Source of the DNA: a virus
Virus record (IMG/VR): IMGVR_UViG_3300020220_000040
Coordinates: 1-64,000 of that record
Length of the DNA stretch: 64,000 bases
Reading direction: 5' to 3' (one strand)
The position numbers and the translations under genes are program-made. The notes below the pieces were generated by a model, which saw only the letters and a program-made list of their open reading frames with translations, was not told the origin of the DNA and did not search any database. Positions within the stretch are counted from its first letter, which is position 1. The number at the start of each line of letters is the position of its first letter. Positions 41,089 to 49,986 of the stretch are shown in pieces.

Positions 41089-41763
41089 ATGCGCGTACTC
41101 GGGTTGGACCCGTCTCTGACCAACTTCGGTTGGGCGATACATGACACCTCCGCGACGGGAGCGGAACGCTGCCCCCGTCGCGGACGGTTTCAGACCAGCG
41201 CAAAGACGCTGTACGTGGCTCGCTACATCGAACTCCGGGAATCTCTTCGGGCTCTCATCCGGGAGGAGAAGCCCGACAAGATGGGGATCGAGTTCCCCAT
41301 CTTCAACGACTTGTTCTCGGAAGGGCTCTACGGCCTGTTCCTGTTCTGTAGCGAGACGCTCTACACCGAGCGGCAGGATGTCGTGTTCTGGAGCCCGATG
41401 CAGGTGAAGGCTCACGCTCGCGAGTCCCTGGCCCGACCGAAAGGTTGGGTGATGATGAAGCCGGACATGGTGGAAGCCGCCAAGCTCGACTTGGGCGGCA
41501 AGGGCACGATGAATCACAACGAGGCGGACGCCTACCTGAACGCTCGGCTGTCCGCCCGGTTCTGGCAGTTCCACACAGGAGTCCTCGCCGAGGACGACCT
41601 GACCCCCGTGGAACGCAAGTATTTCCTCGAAGTCAAGCGGTACACCCGAGGAAAGAAGGCTGGGAAGGAAGTTCAAAAGGGGGTGGTGTACCGCGAAGAT
41701 GAACGATTCTTCAGATGGTCGGAGGGCGACGATGGCACGGAAAGCAGCGACAACGGAGACTGA
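41089..41763 (+). CDS. RuvC-like Holliday-junction resolvase
   Basis: 224 residues. RNase H-fold acidic residues: D7 in LGLDPSLTNFGWA, the Glu in MGIEFP, and the late HNEADAY motif. This is the RuvC/phage-resolvase layout. The C-terminal ~60 residues are extra and basic. It overlaps the start of the RecA-like gene by 32 bases, so they are expressed together. Confidence 0.85.
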   Translation: MRVLGLDPSLTNFGWAIHDTSATGAERCPRRGRFQTSAKTLYVARYIELRESLRALIREEKPDKMGIEFPIFNDLFSEGLYGLFLFCSETLYTERQDVVFWSPMQVKAHARESLARPKGWVMMKPDMVEAAKLDLGGKGTMNHNEADAYLNARLSARFWQFHTGVLAEDDLTPVERKYFLEVKRYTRGKKAGKEVQKGVVYREDERFFRWSEGDDGTESSDNGD

Positions 41764-42961
41764 ACCCGAGGTGGCGGAGACCCCGAAGGCGAAGAAGGGG
41801 GCCCTCCCCAAGGTGGGGAAGCTCGCCAACATCGCAGCGGCGGCGAAGAAGGTGTTCAAGGGCGACTCTTGGCTTGCCAAGATCGACCCGGACTCCCTCG
41901 AGGAGTCTCACCCGCACGTCCCCACGGGCAGCCTCATCATCGACTACCTGATCGGGGGCGTCCCCAACGCCAACGGTGTCCCTCCGTGCCCCGGGTTGCC
42001 CCGCAAGTGCGTCACCCAGCTTTGGGGGCAGGAAGGCGCGGGTAAGACCACCCTCGCCCTCACGGCGGCGGCGGCAACCATCGCGTCTGGTGGCGTGGTG
42101 TTCTACGTGGACTGGGAGAACGCCATCTCCATCGACTACGCCGCGAGGCTCGGTGTGCCTGTGGCGGACGACACCAAGTTCATGCTGGTGCAGCCCTCCA
42201 CCTTGGAGGATGGCCTCAAGCTCATCCGCATGGCCGCCATCGGTGGTGCCGACCTCATCGTCATCGACTCTGTGGGTGCCGCCGTCCCCGAGAACATCGC
42301 GGGTCGCGATGTGTCGGAGACGGGTGAGCAGGCTCGCGTGGGTCTGGCCGCCCAGCGGTGGTCGGAGTTCCTTCCGCAGCTTCGCGGCGACATCCTGAAG
42401 TCCAACGCGGCTGTCCTCGGCATCTCCCAGACCCGCTCGAAGATCGGCGGCATGGGTCACGGGCCGCAGTTCGAGCCCCAGGGCGGTCAGGCGTGGAAGT
42501 TCTACACCGACCTCCGCATCGAGATTCGCCGCATCCAGCAGGAGAAGGCCAAGCTCGTCAACATGCTCTCGAACCGCACCGAGGAGCGTGTCGTCGGCAA
42601 CATCATCAAGGCCAAGATCGTGAAGTGCAAGCTCTCGGACGCACAGGGCCGGGAGGAGAACTTCTACATCCGCCAGGGTGAGGGCATCGACGACATCCGG
42701 GCCACCATCGAGATCGCCATCAACCACAACATCATCCGCAAGCAGGGTGCGTGGTTCAACTACGGCGAGTCGAAGTGGCAGGGCATGGAGCAGGTTCGGA
42801 GGCACTTCAAGTCGAGCCGTTCGGACCTGGCGGAACTGATCAACAAGATCCGGCCTCACCTCTCGAAGAAGACCGATGAGGGTCCGGAGGCGGACGTGGA
42901 CGACGAGATCGGAGACGCGCTCGACGACTTCATCAAGGAAGTGGCCGAAGAAACCGAGTGA
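41732..42961 (+). CDS. RecA/UvsX-like recombinase
   Basis: 409 residues from ATG 41732 (GGAGGG five bases upstream). Walker A GQEGAGKTT is at 99-107, Walker B-like strand ADLIVIDSVGA, and loop residues ISQTRSKIGGMGHGP correspond to the DNA-binding L2 area. It ends with an acidic tail like RecA. It performs strand exchange in recombination-dependent replication with the SSB-like, RuvC-like and Rad50/Mre11-like proteins around it. Confidence 0.9.
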   Translation: MARKAATTETEPEVAETPKAKKGALPKVGKLANIAAAAKKVFKGDSWLAKIDPDSLEESHPHVPTGSLIIDYLIGGVPNANGVPPCPGLPRKCVTQLWGQEGAGKTTLALTAAAATIASGGVVFYVDWENAISIDYAARLGVPVADDTKFMLVQPSTLEDGLKLIRMAAIGGADLIVIDSVGAAVPENIAGRDVSETGEQARVGLAAQRWSEFLPQLRGDILKSNAAVLGISQTRSKIGGMGHGPQFEPQGGQAWKFYTDLRIEIRRIQQEKAKLVNMLSNRTEERVVGNIIKAKIVKCKLSDAQGREENFYIRQGEGIDDIRATIEIAINHNIIRKQGAWFNYGESKWQGMEQVRRHFKSSRSDLAELINKIRPHLSKKTDEGPEADVDDEIGDALDDFIKEVAEETE

Positions 42962-42964
42962 GCC

Positions 42965-42972
42965 GGTAGGGT
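42965..42972 (+). promoter_or_regulatory. GGTAGGGT motif just before the Rad50-N gene
   Basis: GGTAGGGT ends 6 bases before ATG 42979. If it is a -10 element the message would be almost leaderless; otherwise it may serve another control role. Confidence 0.3.
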
Positions 42973-42978
42973 CAACCC

Positions 42979-44211
42979 ATGCCGATCCGCATCCGGGCTC
43001 GAAACTTCCAGTCGATCGAGGACGCCGAAATCGTCGTCGATCGGTTCACGGTCGTCACGGGCCCGAACAACAGCGGCAAGACCGCACTCCAACGCGCCGT
43101 CCAAGGGGTGTTCACCAACCCCTCGGGCGACGCCTTCGTGCGTCATGGGGCCGAGAAGCTGATCGTGGACATCGACTTCGGGAACGACGAGACCGTCTCG
43201 TGGGAGAAGGGTCCCAAGGTCAAGCCCAAGTACACCGTGAAGGGCAAGGCCATCCATCCTGGCCGCCAGGTGCCCGACGAAGTGCTCACCCTTGGCATCC
43301 AGCCCATCCAGGCGGGGGCCATCGCGGTGTGGCCCCAGGTGGCCCCACAGTTCACCGGACAGGTGTTCCTGCTCGACCTTCCAGGCTCGGCCATCGCTGA
43401 AGCGGTCGCCGACGTAGAGCGGGTGGGGAAGCTCACCCAGGCTCTCCGTCTCGCGGAGTCCGACAAGCGGTCTGCCTCCGCCGAGTTGAAGGTGCGGAAG
43501 AAGGACGTGGAGACCGCGAACTCCGCCTTGAGCGAGTTCGCGGGGCTGGACGCGGTGGGCGTCGTGGTGCTCTCGGTTGAACAGACCTTCGAGGACGCTC
43601 GAGCCACCCGGGTTCAGTTCGAGGCCGCCGAGAAAGCCCGCACCCGGATCCAGAACGCGACGGCCGAGGCCAACGCTCTGGCTGGGGTTCGTCTTGTTCA
43701 AGTGCCCTCTGAGGAGCTTGCCTCGAAGGCTCTCAACACGGGACGCGCCTGCACCCAGATCGAAGGTGTGAGGACACGTCTGACCAAGGCGCAGTTGCTC
43801 GTGGGGTCGCTTCAGGGGCTACGGGACGTTCGGGTCCCCCCAGCCCCCACCAAGGCCATCGAAGCACAGAGGGAACTCCGCGAGGCCCAGACCCTGCGGC
43901 AGAAAGTGTCCTCCTCCACGGCCGCCTCGAAGAAGATCGAGGCGATGAGGGCCGCCCTCGCCCAGATCAACGAGGCCAACCTCCAACAGAAGATCGACCG
44001 GGCCTCCCAGGCCAAGAAGGGGAACACCTTCCTTGAAGGGCTTCGGACGCGGATGAGTGCCGCCAAAGGTGAGATCGCTTCGCTGACCTCGACGCTGGCC
44101 GAGAAGAAGCAACTGCTCGACGCCACCGAGGTGGAGATCCGGGAAGTTCTCGGCGGGATGGGCTCTTGCCCGGTGTGCCAGACCTCCATCTCGGGTAGCC
44201 ACACACACTGA
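42979..44211 (+). CDS. Rad50/SbcC ATPase, N-terminal half ending at the zinc hook
   Basis: 410 residues. The N-terminal ABC lobe has Walker A GPNNSGKT at 28-35 and a Q-loop region. A long coiled coil then runs from about 150 to 390. The protein stops right after a CPVC hook (C397, C400). The ABC signature, Walker B and H-loop are absent here and occur in the separate gene at 49304-49951. It is a split version of phage gp46/SbcC, whose two halves should pair with the Mre11-like nuclease next door. Confidence 0.85.
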   Translation: MPIRIRARNFQSIEDAEIVVDRFTVVTGPNNSGKTALQRAVQGVFTNPSGDAFVRHGAEKLIVDIDFGNDETVSWEKGPKVKPKYTVKGKAIHPGRQVPDEVLTLGIQPIQAGAIAVWPQVAPQFTGQVFLLDLPGSAIAEAVADVERVGKLTQALRLAESDKRSASAELKVRKKDVETANSALSEFAGLDAVGVVVLSVEQTFEDARATRVQFEAAEKARTRIQNATAEANALAGVRLVQVPSEELASKALNTGRACTQIEGVRTRLTKAQLLVGSLQGLRDVRVPPAPTKAIEAQRELREAQTLRQKVSSSTAASKKIEAMRAALAQINEANLQQKIDRASQAKKGNTFLEGLRTRMSAAKGEIASLTSTLAEKKQLLDATEVEIREVLGGMGSCPVCQTSISGSHTH

Positions 44212-44219
44212 GGTCCCAC

Positions 44220-46454
44220 ATGGTCCGGCTGGTCTGGCGCACCGACGTACATCTCTCGGACACCTCTCCGGCTTCCCGGAAGGACGACTGGGCCGACACC
44301 GTGTTGGGGAAGCTCAAGCAGGTCGGCATGGTGGCCGATCGACTTCGGGCTGCGGCTGTCCTCGACGGGGGAGACTTCTTCCACGTCAAGTCGCCCGGCC
44401 GGAACACGCACGACCTCGTGCGGAGAGTGGCGGACCTCCATCAGGGGTACTCGTGCCCGGTCTACGCGAACGTGGGCAACCACGACTGCGTGTACGGGGA
44501 CTACGCCTTCCTCGACCAGCAGCCACTCGGGGTTCTGTTCGCGACAGGTGTGTTCGGCCGGTGCTACGACGACTTCGAGGTGTTCTTCGGCCCAGCCGAC
44601 ACCACGACCTCTGAAGTGCGTGCGTACCCCTTCACGAAGAAGGACGGGTGGCTGAAGGGCAACCCCTTCACCCTCCGCGACACACACCAGGTCGGGAACA
44701 TCCCAGTCGTCCGGGTGGTGGGCATTCCGTACCACGGCACGACCTACGACCACCTCCGCTTCCGCAACATCAAGAAGGGGGAGGAGGACCACCTCGTCTG
44801 CATGGCCCACGTCCTTGCGTCCGAGAAGGGCGGCACGATGTTCGAGGGCGAGGACATCATCAAGTACGCCTCCCTGGTGGACCTCGACCCGGACGTGTGG
44901 TGTTTCCTGCCCGGAACGAAACTCATCGACTGGAACGGTCGCCAGATCGACATCGAGGCGGTGTCGGAGAGCCTGGCCGTGAGTGGCCGAGCCGGTCCAG
45001 TCGTGGTCGAGAAGGTGCATCCCGCACGAGAGGTTGACGAGGACGTGGTGCTCCTCGACGTAGAGGGGGTGCCTTCTGGCCTCATCCCTGGCGTGACGGT
45101 AGAACATCCCTTCTGGGTGGCACGAGGGCTCCAGTGCCGACTACCGTCTCGGGCAGATAGGAGATGCCATCCTGACAAGCCGAGGGAAGCCTACCCGTGT
45201 CGGTCCTGCCAGGAGCCACCCGAGGCACGTCCTGAGTGGCTCGCGGCGGGCCAGATCGCGGTAGGAGACTACGTGGCCATTCCCGTCCGACCCATCCCGA
45301 CCGGTGGATCTATGTGGGAGCCCGGCCTGGCGCGGCTCCTCGGCTACTACCTCGCGGAGGGGCACGTAATCCTCAACCGCAGCGGGGACCCTATCAGTGG
45401 AGTCGGGTGGTCATTCCACTCCGATGAGACAGACCTCCACGCGGATGTGCGCCGCCTTGTGGGCGAGCACTTCGGGATCGAAACCCACGAGTATTCGTTG
45501 GAGAAGTACGGCCAGCGGTGTGTGCAGGTACGCGCCTACGGGGGGGCAGTCGCATCCTTCATGGGCGAGCACGGGGGTCGTCACGCAGAACAGAAGGAGA
45601 TGTCTTCGGCGGTGTGGAACTTGTCCGCGGCGGCTAGGTTGGAGCTGCTTGTGGGGTGGCTTTTGGGGGATGGACACGCACGCAACCCTGGGAGGTACGA
45701 CCGGGTGAAGGCTGAGGTGATGGGTGCGACGATATCCCCGAACCTCGCATCGCAGATGCACGCTATTGCTCTTTCGATCGGGCTTCGACCGTTCTACACC
45801 CTCCGGCAGGCCAGCCACGACACGGACACCCTACCGTGCCATATCCTGTCGTTCTACGGGGACGACGCCGAGATGCTCGGTGCCCGGCTTGGGGTAATGT
45901 TCCCCGAGCGGGAGAAGACCAAAGTCGCAGGGTTCTTCCGCGATGGACTCTATTGGGCTCGCGTGCGCGGTGTCGCGATGCAGCGATATCGCGGACCCGT
46001 CTATAACATCCGCACGTCCACACAGGAGTACGTTGCTGGGCTGCTTCTAACGCACAACTGCTTCGGCCACTGGCACAAGGACCAGGGGGTCACCACCTTG
46101 GGAGGCAAGACCATCGTGAACATCGGCTCGCTGACTCGAGGCTCCTTGTCCCAGGACGAGATGACTCGTCGTCCGGCATGTGCTGTCCTCACGTTCCAGC
46201 GGGCGCAGCCCGTTCAGGTCCAGGTCGTCCGGCTGAAGGTGGCTCCCCCAGAGGAGGTGTTCGACGTGGAGGGCCGTGTCCGACAGGAGACACGCTCGAT
46301 GACCATGGACGCCTTCGTGGACTCTGTGAAGCGCAAGCTCGTCACCGAGCGGGGGAAGGACATCGGTGAGATCCTCGATGGGATGCCCGACGTGCCTGAC
46401 AAGGTTCGAGAGCGGGTGCTGCTGTACCTGGAACGTGCGGAGAGTGGGTCATGA
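44220..46454 (+). CDS. SbcD/Mre11-like nuclease interrupted by an intein
   Basis: 744 codons, of which 386 are intein. The extein is a metallophosphatase: D9 and H11 in DVHLSD, D52 in GGDFFH, GNHD at 86-89, His in CMAHVLA, and the final GHWH (H617, H619) just after the intein. The mature protein of ~358 residues matches T4 gp47/SbcD size. It partners the Rad50 halves to process DNA ends. Its TGA overlaps the next ATG. Confidence 0.88.
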   Translation: MVRLVWRTDVHLSDTSPASRKDDWADTVLGKLKQVGMVADRLRAAAVLDGGDFFHVKSPGRNTHDLVRRVADLHQGYSCPVYANVGNHDCVYGDYAFLDQQPLGVLFATGVFGRCYDDFEVFFGPADTTTSEVRAYPFTKKDGWLKGNPFTLRDTHQVGNIPVVRVVGIPYHGTTYDHLRFRNIKKGEEDHLVCMAHVLASEKGGTMFEGEDIIKYASLVDLDPDVWCFLPGTKLIDWNGRQIDIEAVSESLAVSGRAGPVVVEKVHPAREVDEDVVLLDVEGVPSGLIPGVTVEHPFWVARGLQCRLPSRADRRCHPDKPREAYPCRSCQEPPEARPEWLAAGQIAVGDYVAIPVRPIPTGGSMWEPGLARLLGYYLAEGHVILNRSGDPISGVGWSFHSDETDLHADVRRLVGEHFGIETHEYSLEKYGQRCVQVRAYGGAVASFMGEHGGRHAEQKEMSSAVWNLSAAARLELLVGWLLGDGHARNPGRYDRVKAEVMGATISPNLASQMHAIALSIGLRPFYTLRQASHDTDTLPCHILSFYGDDAEMLGARLGVMFPEREKTKVAGFFRDGLYWARVRGVAMQRYRGPVYNIRTSTQEYVAGLLLTHNCFGHWHKDQGVTTLGGKTIVNIGSLTRGSLSQDEMTRRPACAVLTFQRAQPVQVQVVRLKVAPPEEVFDVEGRVRQETRSMTMDAFVDSVKRKLVTERGKDIGEILDGMPDVPDKVRERVLLYLERAESGS
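44901..46058 (+). mobile_element. Intein with LAGLIDADG endonuclease in the SbcD-like gene
   Basis: Residues 228-613. It begins with Cys (CFLPGTKLIDWNG) and ends YVAGLLLTHN before extein Cys614. Block B is visible as GVTVEHPFWVA. Two dodecapeptide motifs, LLGYYLAEG and LVGWLLGDG, mark a homing endonuclease that looks intact. The insertion point is two residues before the conserved GHxH metal motif, a typical choice of an invariant active-site codon. Confidence 0.92.
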
Positions 46455-46858
46455 AGTCCAAAGAAGAGCGGAACAAGGCCATGACCGAGATGTTCGCCAA
46501 GACCTACGGGGGCCCCGCCGTGCGACAGCCCAAGAACGCCCCTGTCGCGGGCAGGGCCATGTCGATGGGGGCCACCATCCCCGGGTCCACCTGTTCGTTG
46601 TGCGCCGGCCACGAACCGCACACCCACATCTCGCCCCTGATGGCGAGGGAGGGGGTGCCAGTCGAGCCCTTCCGTGTGGCGAACATCTCGCCCACGTTCC
46701 TGTACGCCACCATGGTCCCGGCCCCCCAGTGCGAGGGCTGTCACGTCGAGATGAGCCAACACGATTCGACCCACTGGGAGTGCCGCGAGGCAGCTTGCTC
46801 CGAGCGCGGGAAACCCGTACCGGCGCATCTCTCGGGGGTCTACCCCTTCGTTTCCTAG
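46451..46858 (+). CDS. Cys/His-rich hypothetical protein (135 aa)
   Basis: ATG 46451 overlaps the SbcD-like stop (ATGA). It contains two likely zinc-binding groups: CSLCAGHEPHTH and CEGCHVEMSQH...CREAAC. No family was recognised. Being translationally coupled to the Mre11-like gene, it might be an accessory to DNA-end processing. Confidence 0.7.
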   Translation: MKSKEERNKAMTEMFAKTYGGPAVRQPKNAPVAGRAMSMGATIPGSTCSLCAGHEPHTHISPLMAREGVPVEPFRVANISPTFLYATMVPAPQCEGCHVEMSQHDSTHWECREAACSERGKPVPAHLSGVYPFVS

Positions 46859-46865
46859 CTTGGCA

Positions 46866-46873
46866 GGTAGGGT
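46866..46873 (+). promoter_or_regulatory. GGTAGGGT motif upstream of Cas4-like gene
   Basis: GGTAGGGT lies 28 bases before the GTG at 46902 and ahead of a GGGAG ribosome-binding site. Confidence 0.35.
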
Positions 46874-46901
46874 GTACCCCAAACCTCTGCTGGGAGATGA
46901 C

Positions 46902-47822
46902 GTGGGCAAGGCTTTCACGCTCTACTGGAGTAGCCTCGAGACCTATGAACGCTGTCCACAGCTTTTCCTGTGGGGGCGTGGTTGGGGGACCATCGACGTG
47001 GGCGGTGGTCCGGGGAAGTCCAAGCCCAAGCCGCTGAAGGACTCCCGCCACCACGCCATCATGGGCATCGTCATCCAGAAGGTCATCGAGCGGATGTACA
47101 ACGATGAGCTTTGGCGAACCCCCGACGGTTTGCAGAAGCGACTCTTGGACATGGTCGAGAAGGAGTTCAACTACGAGGTCAGCCGCAACTTCATCGACTG
47201 GCGACAGGCTCCGTCGAAGTTCGAGATGTTGCGGACGTGCCAGGATGGGGTGAGCGGGTTCCTTCGGACGCTGAAGGCCCAGAAGCTCCTCGGTCCCTAC
47301 GCTCGAGCCGAGGTCGAACTCCTCGGGTGGGTGAACCAGTACACCCCCATCGGCGGTCGGGCGGACTTGATTCTCCGTCGGGACGACAACGGCACGACCA
47401 TCCTGGACGGGAAGAACTCCAAGGACAAGGGCAAGTACACGAACCCCGACCAGCTTCGGTGGTACGCCCTCTGCTACTACCTCGGGTACGGCAAGCTCCC
47501 CGAGCGGCTGGGCTTCCTCTACTACCGCTACCCGGCTGGGTTCGAGAACCCGGATGGGACGATCGAGACGGGGGTGGACTGGGTGCCGGCCACTCGAGCC
47601 GACATCGAGGGTCTCGCCAAGCGGGCTGTGGATGCTCGGAAGGCGATGGACAAGGAGAAGTTCGAGGCCACGCCGTCCCCCTCGACTTGCAAATTCTGCG
47701 ACTACGAGACGGTCTGCCCGGCCCGTCAAGCCCAGAAGGCCGCCAACTCCCGCTCCCGCAAGAAGGGAAAGGATGGCGAGGAGCTTGAGATCGGCGACGG
47801 TTTCGCCGAGTTGAAGATGTAG
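46902..47822 (+). CDS. Cas4/RecB-like PD-(D/E)XK nuclease with Fe-S cysteines
   Basis: 306 residues from GTG 46902; GGGAG lies 6 bases upstream, and a TTG at 46860 would run through the promoter motif. Conserved elements: Cys in TYERCPQLF, the nuclease core GGRADLILRR ... TILDGKNS (D and E/D-x-K positions), a Q-x-x-x-Y helix (DQLRWYALCYY), and a C-terminal CKFCDYETVC cluster. Together the four Cys suit a 4Fe-4S site as in Cas4 and AddB. It probably trims DNA ends in recombination; there is no CRISPR nearby. Confidence 0.85.
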   Translation: MGKAFTLYWSSLETYERCPQLFLWGRGWGTIDVGGGPGKSKPKPLKDSRHHAIMGIVIQKVIERMYNDELWRTPDGLQKRLLDMVEKEFNYEVSRNFIDWRQAPSKFEMLRTCQDGVSGFLRTLKAQKLLGPYARAEVELLGWVNQYTPIGGRADLILRRDDNGTTILDGKNSKDKGKYTNPDQLRWYALCYYLGYGKLPERLGFLYYRYPAGFENPDGTIETGVDWVPATRADIEGLAKRAVDARKAMDKEKFEATPSPSTCKFCDYETVCPARQAQKAANSRSRKKGKDGEELEIGDGFAELKM

Positions 47823-47877
47823 GGGGGGTCCAAACCTTAGGCATTCGGGTAGAGCACGGAACGGGTTCGGAGGCGAA

Positions 47878-48150
47878 GTGGACTTGGACCAACGGTTGGA
47901 GGCGGCCACCAAACGTCGAGAGACGCTTGCGGCCGAGTGCCGTCGCCTGGAAGGGAAGTTGGAAGCCGCCGAGACGGCGCTCCGAGCCGTTGAGGAGGAG
48001 TGCCGTGCCAAGAACATCGATCCCGCCAAGATCGATGAGGTAATCGAGCAACTTCGAGCCAAGTACCAGACCCTCGTGGAGCAACTAGAGCAGGACGTGG
48101 CCGCAGCGGACCGCGCCCTCACACCTTTCCTGAAGGAGACGACCGGATGA
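47878..48150 (+). CDS. Short coiled-coil protein (90 aa)
   Basis: GTG 47878 with GGAGG upstream. Nearly the whole product is one antiparallel-type coiled coil broken by NIDPAK. The stop overlaps the clamp start (ATGA). It lies between the two Rad50-like halves and could be a leftover of, or partner to, the missing part of their coiled coil; the evidence for that is only position and fold. Confidence 0.65.
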   Translation: MDLDQRLEAATKRRETLAAECRRLEGKLEAAETALRAVEEECRAKNIDPAKIDEVIEQLRAKYQTLVEQLEQDVAAADRALTPFLKETTG

Positions 48151-49307
48151 AGATCACAGCAACCAAGAAGGATCTGACTGCCGCCTACCAGATCGCTTCG
48201 CTCGGAGTGGGCAGCGGGGAGGACAGCGACATCCGGACCCATCTCTTGCTTCGCGTTCGAGACGGCAAGCTCGAGATGCTGGCGAACAACTTCGGTCGTC
48301 TCATGGCCTCCGCGTTCGTCGTGAACGCCAAGCTCACGGACGCCAACGAAGGGGACGTGTTCACAGTCCCGGCCTGGCGTTTCGCGAAGTTCATCTCGCT
48401 CATGCGTGGAGATGACGAGGAGGCGACCCTCACCCACGGGGACGGCATCACCAAGGCCGCCAGCAAGCGGGGCACGGGCAAGTGGGCCGCACTCGACCCG
48501 AGCACCTTCCGCTACACCGACAACACCTTCGCGGAAGCCACCCAGGTGGCGACGGCCAACATGGAGCGGCTGGCGAACACCCTGCTCTACAGCCGGAACT
48601 TCGTCCACGAGCAGGAGAACAAGTCTCCGAACCTCGTTCTGACCGAGTGCCGGAACGGTCTGTTCTGGGCGACGGACTCCATGTGCATCTCCATCGTGGA
48701 GAACCCCGACTGCGCCCAGTCCACGCTGCGGATCCACGGCAAGGACATCGGCACCCTCACCCCCTTCCTGTCGACCAAGGGGATCGAGACGGTCGAGTTG
48801 TTCGAGCACCCCAACATGGTGTTCTTCCGTCACCCCGGCGAGGTCGGTGGCATGGTCGGTGTCGCCCGCTGGGTCCACGAGTTCCCGGCGATGAAGATCG
48901 ACCGCGAAGAGAAGCCCAAGTGCGGGTTCACCGTCAGTGCCGAGGGGCTCAAGGAAGCCCTGGAGTTCTTCGACGCCTTCGCCCAGAAGGACGACACCCA
49001 GGTCCGCTTCCGCTTCGAGAAGGACGGCGAGGTCGTCGTGTCGATGGCCTCCGGCTCGGGGGCGAGCGAGGACGACGACCAGGTGCTCACCTTCATCGAG
49101 TCGGACAACATGTCCGCCTTCAAGGATGCGGGGTTCACCGGCTTCTCGCTCACCAAGAAGTCGGTCAGCTTCCTGGCCGACACCTTCCTCTCCGAGAAGC
49201 AGGTTCGGTTCGGTGTGACCTGGGTGAAGAAGAACGGGTACGTCACCATCAAGTACACCAAGGACCAGACCAACTACTTCACCCTCCTCCTGTGGCACCG
49301 GAAGTGA
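48147..49307 (+). CDS. DNA sliding clamp (beta/DnaN-like)
   Basis: 386 residues, the length of a three-domain bacterial beta clamp. It starts MKITATKKDLTAAYQIAS, the DnaN-style opening helix, followed by repeated beta-alpha-beta units and a final beta strand pair (YVTIKYTKDQTNYFTLLLWH). Similarity is at the pattern level. Supporting context: a bacterial-type loader (delta', delta and DnaX genes) is present in the same window. Its stop overlaps the Rad50-C gene (GTGA). Confidence 0.75.
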   Translation: MKITATKKDLTAAYQIASLGVGSGEDSDIRTHLLLRVRDGKLEMLANNFGRLMASAFVVNAKLTDANEGDVFTVPAWRFAKFISLMRGDDEEATLTHGDGITKAASKRGTGKWAALDPSTFRYTDNTFAEATQVATANMERLANTLLYSRNFVHEQENKSPNLVLTECRNGLFWATDSMCISIVENPDCAQSTLRIHGKDIGTLTPFLSTKGIETVELFEHPNMVFFRHPGEVGGMVGVARWVHEFPAMKIDREEKPKCGFTVSAEGLKEALEFFDAFAQKDDTQVRFRFEKDGEVVVSMASGSGASEDDDQVLTFIESDNMSAFKDAGFTGFSLTKKSVSFLADTFLSEKQVRFGVTWVKKNGYVTIKYTKDQTNYFTLLLWHRK

Positions 49308-49951
49308 GTCTCCCTGACCTGCCATCCGTGCAGGTCAGTTCCCTCCGCTCACGCTTGGAGCAAGCGAAGGGGCGGAGGGACGGTCTACGGGTACGCCTGA
49401 GCCAAGCACAGGCCGAGGTGAAACGGCTGGAGGCCGAGGAGGAGGTGTCGGATCTGGCTTCGGGCTTGATCCGCACCCTCATCGACTCCGAGGTGACGGA
49501 CGGCGTGAAAGCTGTCGAGGAGTTGCTGACCGAAGGCTTGCGTGCGGTGTTCGACGACCAGGACATCTCGGTGCGGGCCGACGTGGACGTGTCCCGAGGC
49601 AAGGTCAGCGTCGACCTCATCACCATCCAGAAGCAAGCGGATGGGACCGTGACCGAGGGGTTGAGTCGGGATGCCTACGGGGGTGCCGTCACCACCGTGC
49701 AGTCCGCCCTCCTGCGGGTCATCGTCACGGTGCGCCGTGGGCTTCGTCCCGTGCTGTTCCTGGACGAGACGCTGCCCGCGTTCGACTCGAACTACGTCCA
49801 CAACATGGGGGCGTTCCTCCGGGTGCTGTGTGAGCGCCTGGGGGTGGATGTCCTCCTCGTGTCCCACAACCCCGCGATGGTCGAAGCCGCAGACCACGCC
49901 TACCGCATCCAGAAGGTCAACGGGGCTGCCACGTTCAAGAGACTCCGCTAG
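49304..49951 (+). CDS. Rad50/SbcC ATPase, C-terminal half
   Basis: 215 residues from GTG 49304. It opens with a coiled coil (about 12-50), then a beta-rich ABC lobe with signature-like SRDAYGGAVTTVQ at 121-133, Walker B LFLDETLPAFD with D154/E155, and H-loop VSHN (H188). No Walker A or CxxC hook is present. It complements the gene at 42979-44211 to form a complete ATPase head. The separation of 5 kb, with the nuclease, Cas4-like and clamp genes in between, is unusual. Confidence 0.85.
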   Translation: MSLPDLPSVQVSSLRSRLEQAKGRRDGLRVRLSQAQAEVKRLEAEEEVSDLASGLIRTLIDSEVTDGVKAVEELLTEGLRAVFDDQDISVRADVDVSRGKVSVDLITIQKQADGTVTEGLSRDAYGGAVTTVQSALLRVIVTVRRGLRPVLFLDETLPAFDSNYVHNMGAFLRVLCERLGVDVLLVSHNPAMVEAADHAYRIQKVNGAATFKRLR

Positions 49952-49986
49952 CGAGTGGGTAATGTGCGGAAGTCTTGGGAGAGCGC

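Noticed and set aside
46902-47822. CRISPR adaptation module suggested by a Cas4-like nuclease
   Set aside because: No repeats, cas1 or cas2 anywhere in the window; the context is recombination.
46449-49325. A 958-codon open frame on the minus strand
   Set aside because: It lies opposite the Cas4-like, clamp and Rad50-C genes, all with clear motifs and ribosome-binding sites. Long antisense frames are expected from GC-rich third positions.
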